Part shown: one piece after another, positions 1 through 6,217 of the stretch | How positions within the stretch are numbered: the first letter of the stretch is position 1 | How the letters are laid out: the number at the start of each line of letters is the position of its first letter | DNA from: a virus | DNA length: 31,281 nt | IMG/VR virus record: IMGVR_UViG_3300042446_000094 | Coordinates: 1 to 31,281 of that record | Strand: one strand, 5' to 3' | Translations under genes and position numbers: made by a program | Notes under the pieces: generated by a model | Told to the model about the DNA's origin: nothing | Seen by the model: only the letters and a program-made list of their open reading frames with translations | Database searches by the model: none

Positions 1-127
1 TTAATGCTTTAACCTTTGCTGATTCTATTTCTTTTATTATAGTATCTGATAATGCTTCGTTGTCTAAATATGTTAATGTTATAAAGTCTACATTATCTTG
101 AGTTAATATTTCTTTGTCTACCCAAAA
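1..127. repeat. Terminal direct repeat, left copy (circular junction)
   Basis: These 127 bases are identical to the last 127 bases of the window. The repeat lies inside the large terminase gene and both copies keep the same reading frame, so joining the ends restores one uninterrupted protein. The length equals a common maximum k-mer in de Bruijn assemblers. I therefore read it as an overlap of a circular contig, not as a biological terminal repeat. The unique circle is 31,154 bp. Confidence 0.95.
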
Positions 128-577
128 AGAAGATGCTGGATTGTAATCTAACCATATATCACCTGATGTTCTAATTGCCATTTGATAATAAGAATCAAAG
201 TCAATGTTGTTACACTCATTAACATAAAGTATGTTACGCCTTGCACCTCTAAGCTTGTCAGGTTGGTCAACACTAAAGAATTCTATATAACTACCATTAG
301 CGAAACTATATTTTAAAGTAGACTTATTGAAGTTAGCGTCTGTGTATCTACCTAAAGCCATTATGATTTTTAAGAAATCTTTTAATGCTCCTCTTCTTAA
401 ATGTGGAATTGATTCTGATACTACACTTATTTCAAGCATAGGTTCTTTTATTGCTTTATCAATTAGCAATGGTAATATACCAAAAGTTTTACCTGCTGAT
501 GTACCACCTCTAATAACCTTAATACGTTGCTTTAGACGCAATAACTTTTTAATTGCAGTAGTTACTATAAATTCCAT
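1..577 (-). CDS. terL: Large terminase subunit, N-terminal ATPase part (split by window end)
   Basis: Packaging motor ATPase that drives DNA into the procapsid. ATG at 575-577 opens a frame of 192 codons that runs off the left edge. Residues 24-31 read GGTSAGKT (Walker A). Residues 116-121 read ILYVNE, a hydrophobic Walker B strand with its catalytic Glu. A conserved DYNPA segment follows near residue 144, where the family has its coupling motif. The frame continues without a break at 31155 downward, and the joined protein is 388 residues, short but plausible for TerL. It begins 11 bp after the small subunit gene, as expected for a terminase pair. Confidence 0.93.
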   Translation of the reverse strand, partial: MEFIVTTAIKKLLRLKQRIKVIRGGTSAGKTFGILPLLIDKAIKEPMLEISVVSESIPHLRRGALKDFLKIIMALGRYTDANFNKSTLKYSFANGSYIEFFSVDQPDKLRGARRNILYVNECNNIDFDSYYQMAIRTSGDIWLDYNPASSFWVDKEILTQDNVDFITLTYLDNEALSDTIIKEIESAKVKAL

Positions 578-588
578 AAAATAGTGTC

Positions 589-849
589 TTAGATTAAGTC
601 TAAATCATCTATATTGAATATAGGTTGCTCATTAGTTACTGTAATATCTTTAGTCTCTCTTGGTTTACCTGCATAATAGTTATAAAACAATTGAACAAAT
701 TTAAAGTCTCCACGTTCCAATCCTTTTTCTAATGCCATAAATGCTGATGGTTCTAATGCACCTAACTTTTCTATTAGTTGTACTTCTTCTGCTTTAGACT
801 TTCTACCTGCAGTTGTATGACCACCATTGAATTTTCTTTTATCTTCCAT
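589..849 (-). CDS. terS: Putative terminase small subunit
   Basis: This 86-residue protein sits directly upstream of terL with an 11-bp gap, the usual place for the DNA-recognition subunit of terminase. The basic N-terminus (NGGHTTAGRKSKAEE, residues 8-22) resembles the GG-x-GAGRK start of many small terminase proteins in Bacteroidota phages. It is followed by a helical stretch and a GDFKFVQLFYNYYAGKP segment also typical of them. It is much shorter than classical TerS proteins (about 140-200 residues), so the oligomerisation part may be minimal. Function rests on context plus this pattern. Confidence 0.7.
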   Translation of the reverse strand: MEDKRKFNGGHTTAGRKSKAEEVQLIEKLGALEPSAFMALEKGLERGDFKFVQLFYNYYAGKPRETKDITVTNEQPIFNIDDLDLI

Positions 850-899
850 AATTAAAAAATATTATTATTAATTTAAAAATAAAATAAAAGTTTTATTGT

Positions 900-1121
900 T
901 TATAAGTTAACTTGTATTTTCATTGTTGCACAACTTAATTTATGGTTGCCATTTTCTTGATTACAATATTCACATACTTCCCAATAGTAATCACATTGAT
1001 TGTTTATATTAGGTTCTTTTACAAAGTATGATTGATTATACTTACTTGGTTCTGCTTTATATCTGTAACAGGTTTTTGATAATTCGCAATAGTTACCATT
1101 ACACATTGTTATATCTGCCAT
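900..1121 (-). CDS. Small cysteine-rich protein, possible zinc binder
   Basis: A 73-residue protein of unknown function. Seven cysteines (residues 7, 12, 18, 43, 50, 53, 64), including a C50-x2-C53 pair and His60, suggest one or two metal sites or disulfides. No signal peptide is seen, so metal binding in the cytoplasm is more likely. It lies between the small terminase gene and a chain of small ORFs, with a 2-bp gap to its upstream neighbour, so it is in the same operon. The 50 bases between it and terS are AT-rich and show no promoter. Confidence 0.75.
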   Translation of the reverse strand: MADITMCNGNYCELSKTCYRYKAEPSKYNQSYFVKEPNINNQCDYYWEVCEYCNQENGNHKLSCATMKIQVNL

Positions 1122-1123
1122 AG

Positions 1124-1333
1124 TTATTTGTTTTTAAATGTTTCTTTGTAGTATTGTTTTGCATTAATTGTAGGAAATGAATTTTGGCCATCTTCCCAAG
1201 CATCAATAATCTGTTGCTTTTCCATTTCTTTTGCATCGTTAATTACTCCAATTATAACTTGAGGATAATTTTCTTTTTCTATTATAATACCTTTAAACTT
1301 TAAATAATCTTCTATAAATTCTACTGCTGTCAT
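1124..1333 (-). CDS. Conserved small phage protein, function unknown
   Basis: A 69-residue predicted helical protein. It contains an AKEMEKQQIIDAWEDGQ stretch (residues 34-50) and a QYYKETF end, a pattern I recognise from many small proteins of Bacteroidota phages that have no assigned role. It has no membrane segment or metal motif. It is separated by 2 bp from the Cys-rich gene and by 4 bp from the upstream 54-residue ORF, so it is cotranscribed with both. Confidence 0.8.
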   Translation of the reverse strand: MTAVEFIEDYLKFKGIIIEKENYPQVIIGVINDAKEMEKQQIIDAWEDGQNSFPTINAKQYYKETFKNK

Positions 1334-1337
1334 AATA

Positions 1338-1502
1338 TTATCTTTTATAAAGCTTTGCTAATTCCTTTGTTACTTCTTTCCAATGTTCTGTTTGATACAT
1401 ATCACCCATACATACAAGTCTATTATATTCTTTAGTGTATTTATTATAAAGTATTACTGCCCGTTCATATGGTGTTATTTGCTCTATTGTTTGTGTTGTC
1501 AT
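1338..1502 (-). CDS. 54-residue small protein, function unknown
   Basis: This ORF starts MTTQTIEQITPYERAVILYN and ends LAKLYKR. Its ATG overlaps the TGA of the upstream gene as ATGA, a translational coupling pattern seen at several neighbouring junctions, which is the main evidence that it is real. It is mostly helical with mixed charge and no membrane segment. A single Cys31 is present. No function can be assigned. Confidence 0.72.
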   Translation of the reverse strand: MTTQTIEQITPYERAVILYNKYTKEYNRLVCMGDMYQTEHWKEVTKELAKLYKR

Positions 1503-1726
1503 AACTTTTCTATTTCTTGTTTAACATCATCTAAATATTTATCGAATAAACTACCTTCTGTTAAATAAAACAATCTTTCGTGAAACCATTTAACTTCATC
1601 AACTGCTATTAATGAGCATCGTTTTGCGTGAATTACATTTGTAAAATATCCATCATCATCTTCTTCAGTTCTCAAAGCGTGACAATATTTATCAAATAAT
1701 TCTTTTGCTTTTTCTTTTGGTGTCAT
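1499..1726 (-). CDS. Conserved small phage protein, function unknown
   Basis: A 75-residue protein starting MTPKEKAKELFDKY with a central HAKRCSLIAVDEV segment (residues 33-45) and a VKQEIEKL end. This architecture is common among short proteins of Flavobacterium and related phages and prophages, where it stays unannotated. It is predicted helical and soluble. It is coupled by ATGA overlaps at both ends, to the 54-residue ORF downstream and the 34-residue membrane ORF upstream. Confidence 0.8.
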   Translation of the reverse strand: MTPKEKAKELFDKYCHALRTEEDDDGYFTNVIHAKRCSLIAVDEVKWFHERLFYLTEGSLFDKYLDDVKQEIEKL

Positions 1727-1827
1727 AATACTATAGATTTAATTATTAATACTATTGCTAATGCAACTATAAAGGATGCTATAATTGCAAATGTTTCTAC
1801 TGCTATTTTTTCTTGTTTTGGTGTCAT
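1723..1827 (-). CDS. 34-residue single-pass membrane protein
   Basis: The ORF reads MTPKQEKIAVETFAIIASFI, then a long hydrophobic stretch to the end, with one predicted transmembrane helix at about residues 12-29. Both ends use ATGA overlaps: its TGA overlaps the ATG at 1726, and its ATG overlaps the TGA of the 45-residue ORF upstream. A role at the inner membrane is likely from sequence, but nothing more specific can be said. Confidence 0.7.
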   Translation of the reverse strand: MTPKQEKIAVETFAIIASFIVALAIVLIIKSIVL

Positions 1828-1961
1828 AGTTTATTTATTAATTTTTTTATTTCTTTTTTTAATCTTTCATTTTTACTTTTAATAAATGCTAATTCAAATT
1901 TTAATTTTATGTTCTCTATTTCAAGTTTGTTAAATTGTATAGTATCATCTTTTATATTCAT
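1824..1961 (-). CDS. 45-residue coiled-coil protein, function unknown
   Basis: Starts MNIKDDTIQFNKLEIENIKL and ends in a Lys/Leu-rich helix (ERLKKEIKKLINKL). The regular spacing of Leu and Ile suggests a short coiled coil. An ATGA overlap couples it to the 34-residue membrane ORF downstream. Its start lies 4 bp after the HExxH gene, so all are in one operon. Very lysine- and AT-rich, as are its neighbours. No function is assigned. Confidence 0.68.
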   Translation of the reverse strand: MNIKDDTIQFNKLEIENIKLKFELAFIKSKNERLKKEIKKLINKL

Positions 1962-1965
1962 AGTT

Positions 1966-2292
1966 TTAATTTTTTAAAAATGTTTCTATTTGTTTAAATA
2001 ACCATCCTGTTAAATATGCTTCAGGTTCATCATTAAATCTATCTAACTCAATTCCTTTATCTTGATAAATTAAGTTTTTTAAATGAACTACTTCGTGTGC
2101 TATTATAGTTCCTTCAGTATATTCAAAAGCTACAATATACTCACTAAATTTATCAGGCACTCGCATTGTAATAGCCCCGTAGTCAGATAAAGATTTTGTA
2201 CCATATTTCTTCTCAATATAGGATAAGTCTTTATCAAAGATTATCATTAATTTACACTGATATATTGGAATCTTTATTGTTTTTTGTTTCAT
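1966..2292 (-). CDS. HExxH putative zinc metallopeptidase-like protein
   Basis: A 108-residue protein with the motif HEVVH at residues 66-70, in which two His and Glu67 would bind and activate a zinc ion. Glu89 or Glu91 in the DEPEAYLTGW segment is a candidate third ligand. This arrangement (about 60 residues, then HExxH, then an E-x-YLxG helix) is seen in small phage proteins of Bacteroidota often labelled putative peptidase. No signal peptide is present, so it would act in the cytoplasm. The substrate is unknown. The start overlaps the stop of the upstream gene as ATGA. Confidence 0.72.
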   Translation of the reverse strand: MKQKTIKIPIYQCKLMIIFDKDLSYIEKKYGTKSLSDYGAITMRVPDKFSEYIVAFEYTEGTIIAHEVVHLKNLIYQDKGIELDRFNDEPEAYLTGWLFKQIETFLKN

Positions 2293-2483
2293 AGTCTTAT
2301 GTTTTTTATATGTTCGTTTAAATGTTTTATTTCACAATCTCTTTCTATAATTTCATAATCTCTTTCTATAATTTCATTTAACATATGTGATTTTTCTTTT
2401 TTTAATTTTTGTATTTTTATTTTAGAAGAAATTACTAAATATAAAATATAAATGTTCAATAATAAAAATATAACAATATACAT
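2289..2483 (-). CDS. Small membrane-anchored coiled-coil protein
   Basis: A 64-residue protein with an N-terminal hydrophobic helix (about residues 2-19) followed by a charged coiled coil. Two copies of EIIERD stand one heptad apart (residues 37-50), encoded by an exact 21-bp tandem duplication at 2336-2377. The topology resembles small inner-membrane proteins with a cytoplasmic or periplasmic coiled-coil stalk. It is not near the lysis genes, so a spanin role is not supported. Gaps to neighbours are 2 bp upstream and an ATGA overlap downstream. Confidence 0.72.
   Translation of the reverse strand: MYIVIFLLLNIYILYLVISSKIKIQKLKKEKSHMLNEIIERDYEIIERDCEIKHLNEHIKNIRL
2336..2377 (-). repeat. Exact 21-bp tandem duplication inside a coiled coil
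   Basis: Two back-to-back identical 21-base units (2336-2356 and 2357-2377) lie in the membrane-anchored coiled-coil gene. Twenty-one bases encode exactly seven residues, so the duplication inserts one heptad and keeps the coiled-coil register. Perfect identity at DNA level points to a recent event. Confidence 0.9.
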
Positions 2484-2485
2484 AA

Positions 2486-3007
2486 TTATAGTTTTATGTT
2501 TTTATTCATTAAGTAAAATGCTTCTAATCTATCTTGTATTAATGTGTGTTGTGTTGTTCCTTTAGTGTTTAACATTAGTGTGTTTAGTTCATCTATTATT
2601 TTGTGTTCGTATCTTGGTTTTTCTATTTGTTCTTTTAGTTCTCTTTTAAGATTAAAGTTTTCTAATGTAAGTTTATGTATTTCGTGTTTTGCTTTTTCTA
2701 TATCTGAAAGTTCTTTTAGTTCTGTTTCATCCATTGTAAAGTAACTTAGTACACTTGCTTTAAATCTTTTTAATTCAGGATTATATTCTTCATACATCTT
2801 ATAATTCTTTAAAGCATGAATAACTGTAGCATGATTTAATTCTATACTATCTCCTATTGACTGTAGTGTTTTGTTTGGTTTTAATTCTTTTAGTATATTA
2901 CAATATAGTGAACGTAATTCAATAACTTCTCTTTTACGTGTTCTTACTTCTATATCTGTATTTGTTTCTTGCTTAATTATTTCTTTTAATCTTTGTGTAA
3001 TTTCCAT
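2486..3007 (-). CDS. DnaA domain-IV-like replication/DNA-binding protein
   Basis: A 173-residue protein whose first half matches the DNA-binding domain IV of DnaA: RKREVIELRSLY, a TLQSIGDSI turn and the signature-like NHATVIHALKNY (residues 58-69), comparable to DHTTVLHA in DnaA. The AAA+ ATPase domain is absent. The second half (about residues 90-170) is a predicted coiled coil. It could recognise DnaA-box-like sites to recruit or compete with host DnaA, or act as a regulator. It sits 2 bp downstream of the GIY-YIG/MazG gene. Confidence 0.78.
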   Translation of the reverse strand: MEITQRLKEIIKQETNTDIEVRTRKREVIELRSLYCNILKELKPNKTLQSIGDSIELNHATVIHALKNYKMYEEYNPELKRFKASVLSYFTMDETELKELSDIEKAKHEIHKLTLENFNLKRELKEQIEKPRYEHKIIDELNTLMLNTKGTTQHTLIQDRLEAFYLMNKNIKL

Positions 3008-3009
3008 TA

Positions 3010-3765
3010 TTATTTATCTTTTATAAATGTTCCATTCTCCATTTTACCTGTTCTTTTTGCTATTACATTATAAGCGCTATTAATACAATCTTCTATATTA
3101 TATCCTGCTAACTTAGATAGATTAGTTAATACTACTACACAATCACCAATAGCATCTATTATTTCTTCTTTATCGTTATTTAATAAAGCTTTTGCTAATT
3201 CACCTGATTCTTCTTGTAGTTTTATATATTGAGTCTTTACATCACCTTTATCAAATATTCCTTTTTCTTTAGCCCAAGTTCTAATATTACTAAATATTTC
3301 TAATTCAGTTGATTCAACAGGTTTTAAATAATTTTGTAATGCTCCAATATAAATAAACCTTTCTTTATTATGTGCTGAAGATACGTTATTTGATTTACAC
3401 CATTCTATAGTTCTATTGTCAAACTCTATATGACTACCATCTAATAGTTGTACTAACATAGGAAATTTATATCCTGTTAAATGTAAATCATCTGTTCCTT
3501 TAAATGTAATTGTTCTTAATGTTACGTGAATTGTTTTGTCCATTGTTTTTTTGTTTTTATTAATCATTAATTGTAAGTATGAATTTTTATCTTTTTTGTA
3601 ATTATATACTTCTTGAAAATGTATTTCTAATCTTGAAGCGTGTGATATATTATCTGTTGATGCAAGTATATCATATTCTTTATAACCTTGTATTTGTTCA
3701 ACACGTCTTTTTAAATCATTCGTGCAACCTACTTTAACTCCTTTAATATGATATATGTAATACAT
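3010..3765 (-). CDS. GIY-YIG-like / MazG-like fusion protein
   Basis: A 251-residue two-domain protein. Residues 1-65 resemble a GIY-YIG nuclease core: YYIYHIKG, VKVGCTNDLKRR with Arg20, and Glu47 in RLEIHF as candidate metal ligand. Residues 155-251 resemble MazG/all-alpha NTP pyrophosphatases: EESGE (185-189) gives the EExxE motif, and EIIDAIGD (201-208) the second acidic motif. Residues 75-150 are unassigned. MazG-type enzymes split NTPs or dNTPs to monophosphates. T4-type dCTPase belongs to the same broad superfamily, so a dNTP clean-up role in the modification pathway is possible. Confidence 0.75.
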   Translation of the reverse strand: MYYIYHIKGVKVGCTNDLKRRVEQIQGYKEYDILASTDNISHASRLEIHFQEVYNYKKDKNSYLQLMINKNKKTMDKTIHVTLRTITFKGTDDLHLTGYKFPMLVQLLDGSHIEFDNRTIEWCKSNNVSSAHNKERFIYIGALQNYLKPVESTELEIFSNIRTWAKEKGIFDKGDVKTQYIKLQEESGELAKALLNNDKEEIIDAIGDCVVVLTNLSKLAGYNIEDCINSAYNVIAKRTGKMENGTFIKDK

Positions 3766-3767
3766 AG

Positions 3768-3992
3768 TTAAATTTTTCTACCACAAAGAGGGTATATATA
3801 TGAATGATATTGAGTACCTTTTTTTATTACTTTATTATTTTTAAATTTAATATCCTCATCAGCTACACTATCTTTTCTACTATAGTAACCAATAGAATCT
3901 CTATCATTTTCAACAACAAGTATACTTCCAACATACTTATTATTAACGTGATACTCAATAAAAAATCCTAAATCTTCAAATACTTGTCTCAT
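3768..3992 (-). CDS. Small protein, function unknown (first gene of a promoter D unit)
   Basis: A 74-residue protein (MRQVFEDLGFFIEYHVNNKY...) with no recognised domain. It has mixed beta/charged composition, one Cys near the end and no membrane segment. It is the first gene after the TATATTTG promoter at 4013-4020, with an A/C-rich leader of about 20 nt and no Shine-Dalgarno sequence. It is followed after 2 bp by the GIY-YIG/MazG gene. Confidence 0.72.
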   Translation of the reverse strand: MRQVFEDLGFFIEYHVNNKYVGSILVVENDRDSIGYYSRKDSVADEDIKFKNNKVIKKGTQYHSYIYPLCGRKI

Positions 3993-4012
3993 GGTTGTTT
4001 GTTTTTGTTATA

Positions 4013-4073
4013 CAAATATACTTATTAATTTTATTTTATTTACAAGTTATTTACAATTTAACATAAATTTAAC
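4013..4073 (-). promoter_or_regulatory. Promoter D with phased GTTAAA pair
   Basis: On the minus strand a TATATTTG box (4013-4020, matching Bacteroidota TAnnTTTG) stands about 20 bp before the ATG at 3992. Upstream are two GTTAAA boxes (4057-4062 and 4068-4073) whose starts are 11 bp apart. The nearer ends 36 bp before the box. The far copy overlaps the stop codon of the thymidylate-synthase-like gene. The same pair occurs at three other promoters, so it is probably a regulator binding site. Confidence 0.78.
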
Positions 4074-4716
4074 ACTTTTTATTATAGTGTCTTTCATATA
4101 TATGTAAGTTTTGAGCGTAATGAGTATAGAATCCTTGTTCTACATTTAAAGATTTACAAACTAATTTATGTAATTGTAAAAATGTATAAGCATCATTGCA
4201 GAATCCAAACCATAAGTCATTGCTTCTCATTAATACTGTCATATGTAACTTACTTGAATCAGGTGTAAAATAGAATTGAATTGATAGTGTGCAAGGAGTA
4301 TCTTTAGAATACTCAGAGTGTTCCTTTCCATCGTAGATAGATATTAATGCACGACGAGAATATTTGTCCCTCTGAAGTTCTTTAATTACATATTCTAATT
4401 GATTGTTTCTACTCCATTGCCAACCATAGTTTGAGTTAACATAACCACGTTCATCCATATGATTATACCAAATCTTTGCTACTTTAGCTATTTCAACAGC
4501 GCTTCTATCTTTACTTAAATACCATTCCCATTCTTTTTCAGCGTAATCTAATTTAAAGTTTCTAAATTCAGATCTAACTATTGATTCAGATGTATCTAAT
4601 ATAGTAAACATTTGATTGTATAATGCTTTAGTACCTGTTTCTTCTTGTGCTACTTGACTATCTAACTTTTCGTAGTAATATTCAAATGCTTCTGTTATTG
4701 TTTTAAATTGCCACAT
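4069..4716 (-). CDS. Thymidylate synthase / dNMP hydroxymethyltransferase homologue
   Basis: This 215-residue protein belongs to the ThyA superfamily. Visible motifs are NYGWQW (96-101, cf. YGxxW), SRRAL (120-124, phosphate-binding Arg pair), DTPC with Cys142 as catalytic nucleophile, MRSND (163-167), and LHIYERH (205-210 region). The residue four after Gly171, equivalent by spacing to E. coli TS Asn177, is Asp175. Asp at this site is typical of dCMP hydroxymethylases. It may therefore make 5-hydroxymethyl-dCMP rather than dTMP. It is shorter than cellular TS (about 264). It lies beside a glycosyltransferase, supporting a DNA-modification role. Confidence 0.8.
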   Translation of the reverse strand: MWQFKTITEAFEYYYEKLDSQVAQEETGTKALYNQMFTILDTSESIVRSEFRNFKLDYAEKEWEWYLSKDRSAVEIAKVAKIWYNHMDERGYVNSNYGWQWSRNNQLEYVIKELQRDKYSRRALISIYDGKEHSEYSKDTPCTLSIQFYFTPDSSKLHMTVLMRSNDLWFGFCNDAYTFLQLHKLVCKSLNVEQGFYTHYAQNLHIYERHYNKKC

Positions 4717-4871
4717 ATGTTTTCTTTTTTTATAGGATATTTATATCCTTGTTTGTCTTCAAATAAATAAACTTTTGTTCCTTCGTATAATATTTCTGTT
4801 CCTTTAAATTTAGCATACATAGTTTCACCAGCAAATTTAAAATAATATTTGTTATCTATTACTAATTTCAT
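4695..4871 (-). CDS. 58-residue small protein between modification genes
   Basis: This short ORF (MKLVIDNKYYFKFAGETMYA..., ending NICGNLKQ) looks beta-rich with alternating hydrophobic residues. It fills the gap between the glycosyltransferase and the thymidylate-synthase homologue, overlapping the first by 20 nt and the second by 22 nt. Without it there would be a 135-bp hole in an otherwise gapless operon. Function unknown; the location suggests it may assist one of the neighbouring enzymes. Confidence 0.6.
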   Translation of the reverse strand: MKLVIDNKYYFKFAGETMYAKFKGTEILYEGTKVYLFEDKQGYKYPIKKENICGNLKQ

Positions 4872-5886
4872 CTATTATTTCTTTTAATCTATTATCAAAC
4901 TTTTCTTTATTCCAAGAATAAGAAAATATAGCTTTTCTTTGTTCTAATGCTACTTCAGTTAATTCGTTTTCATTTAATTGTTCAATATATTTATAAGGTA
5001 AACCTAAAGCCTTTAAATCATTGTAAGAAGTTATAATTATAGATTTTTGTAAAGCAGCATAAATATATCTAATTCTAAACCAACCACTACCTGAGTGTGG
5101 ATATTCAGGACAAAGTATTCCCCAATATTTACCACATTCATTATAAACATCTGTTTCTGTTTCTAATTTAATAGAATCTTTTATTGATTTAGCTCCATAG
5201 TAAGTAGTTTTCCATGCAAATCCTTTTTTCTTTACCCAACCACTATGGTCTACTAAAGAAGCTAACATGTATTTTCTTTCTTTTATTTGTTGTTCTGGTC
5301 TTAAATTTATATTCCAATTTTCTAAAACATAAGGAGTAAGATCTAAGTTATAAATATTTTTTGATTTAATTATCTTTCTAACTATATCTTTATTACCCCA
5401 ATCAAATGCTGGAATTAAAGAATCATAAAAACCTTTACTTAATTTGAATATAACTTCTTTAACTATATTAATATCAAATGATTCATTGTTAACTCCACTA
5501 TAAAAATAATCACCATTACTCCATTTTTTACTTATAGATTTTTCTAATATACCTGGTTTAAGCATTGTTTCAAATGATTTCATATTAGAATCTATTTTCC
5601 AATCTTCATAAAATACTAAACATTTTTTTACTTTATGTAAAGCATATAAAGAATTAAATATATATTTTGAATAATTACTACTACCAAAACATCCTACACC
5701 TACTATAGCTAAATCGTATTCTGATAAATCATCATCCCATTTTATTTCTTTTCTATCTACTATATAGCCTTGTTTTCTTAAAGATTCACATATAATAGTA
5801 CTATCATCTATTCTTTTAACTCTTGCTCTTTGCCAAGCTAAATCATCTGTTTGTTTAGATGTGCTTCCTGTAAATAAAATCCTCAT
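4852..5886 (-). CDS. Putative GT-B-type glycosyltransferase
   Basis: A 344-residue protein with an N-terminal Rossmann-like strand (MRILFTGSTS), a second alpha/beta segment DLAIVGVGCFG (58-68), and a C-terminal part containing PEYPHSGSGWFRIRYIYAA (260-278), then IIITSYNDLKALG. The two-lobed arrangement and late Gly/Arg-rich loop fit GT-B sugar transferases. No signal peptide. Its neighbour is a dNMP hydroxymethylase-like enzyme, so the attractive reading is transfer of a sugar to hydroxymethylated bases in phage DNA. Other acceptors, such as surface glycans, cannot be excluded. The gene starts 1 bp after the DUF6378-like gene. Confidence 0.65.
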   Translation of the reverse strand: MRILFTGSTSKQTDDLAWQRARVKRIDDSTIICESLRKQGYIVDRKEIKWDDDLSEYDLAIVGVGCFGSSNYSKYIFNSLYALHKVKKCLVFYEDWKIDSNMKSFETMLKPGILEKSISKKWSNGDYFYSGVNNESFDINIVKEVIFKLSKGFYDSLIPAFDWGNKDIVRKIIKSKNIYNLDLTPYVLENWNINLRPEQQIKERKYMLASLVDHSGWVKKKGFAWKTTYYGAKSIKDSIKLETETDVYNECGKYWGILCPEYPHSGSGWFRIRYIYAALQKSIIITSYNDLKALGLPYKYIEQLNENELTEVALEQRKAIFSYSWNKEKFDNRLKEIIDEISNR

Positions 5887-5887
5887 A

Positions 5888-6148
5888 CTACTTACTATTA
5901 TAGTTATTTAAACTTCCTAAATAAGCTACTGCGTCAAGTAAATTATCTTCTTTATGATTATAAGATTGTCTTGACAACTTTAAAGCTACAAGACACATGT
6001 ATATATCTTGAGCAGTTAATTGTTTACCTGTGCAACCTGAAGCTATCATAGCAGCGCGTTCCATACCTTCTTCAAATGGTCCATACATTCTTTCTTTTTC
6101 TTCAGAACGTAAATTAATAATCTTGTTTGCTTCTTCTAAAATGTTCAT
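5888..6148 (-). CDS. DUF6378-like protein
   Basis: An 86-residue helical protein. The pattern Y-G-P-x4-GM (residues 22-29), ALKLSRQ (residues 55-61) and DNLLDAVAYLG (67-77) matches a widespread phage family of unknown function (DUF6378, from memory). The DNLxDAxGY motif resembles metal-binding Asp/Glu patterns of all-alpha nucleotide hydrolases, so a nucleotide-related role is possible but unproven. It directly precedes the glycosyltransferase gene. Its 47-bp leader holds A/C-rich sequence and a weak TATATTTA box. Confidence 0.72.
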   Translation of the reverse strand: MNILEEANKIINLRSEEKERMYGPFEEGMERAAMIASGCTGKQLTAQDIYMCLVALKLSRQSYNHKEDNLLDAVAYLGSLNNYNSK

Positions 6149-6217
6149 TGTTTTTGTTTGTTTTAGTTAATAAAATGTAAATATATAATTTTTTTTTAAT
6201 TAGTTCTTAATTTTAAC
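6149..6217 (-). promoter_or_regulatory. Weak promoter-like region upstream of the DUF6378 gene
   Basis: On the minus strand a TATATTTA octamer (6178-6185) differs from the TATATTTG used elsewhere only in the last base. One GTTAAA box (6212-6217) ends 26 bp upstream of it, inside the end of the exonuclease gene. There is no second box 11 bp further. This could be a degenerate member of the phased-promoter set or chance in AT-rich DNA. Confidence 0.3.

Noticed and set aside
327-584. Plus-strand ORF of 85 codons
   Set aside because: It is the antisense shadow of the terL ATPase domain, which has Walker A and B motifs on the minus strand. All other plus-strand ORFs (for example those near 2544, 11478, 14320, 18348, 23500 and 29511) are likewise opposite well-supported genes.
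850-899. Possible promoter before terS
   Set aside because: AT-rich but without TAnnTTTG or GTTAAA pair; no support.
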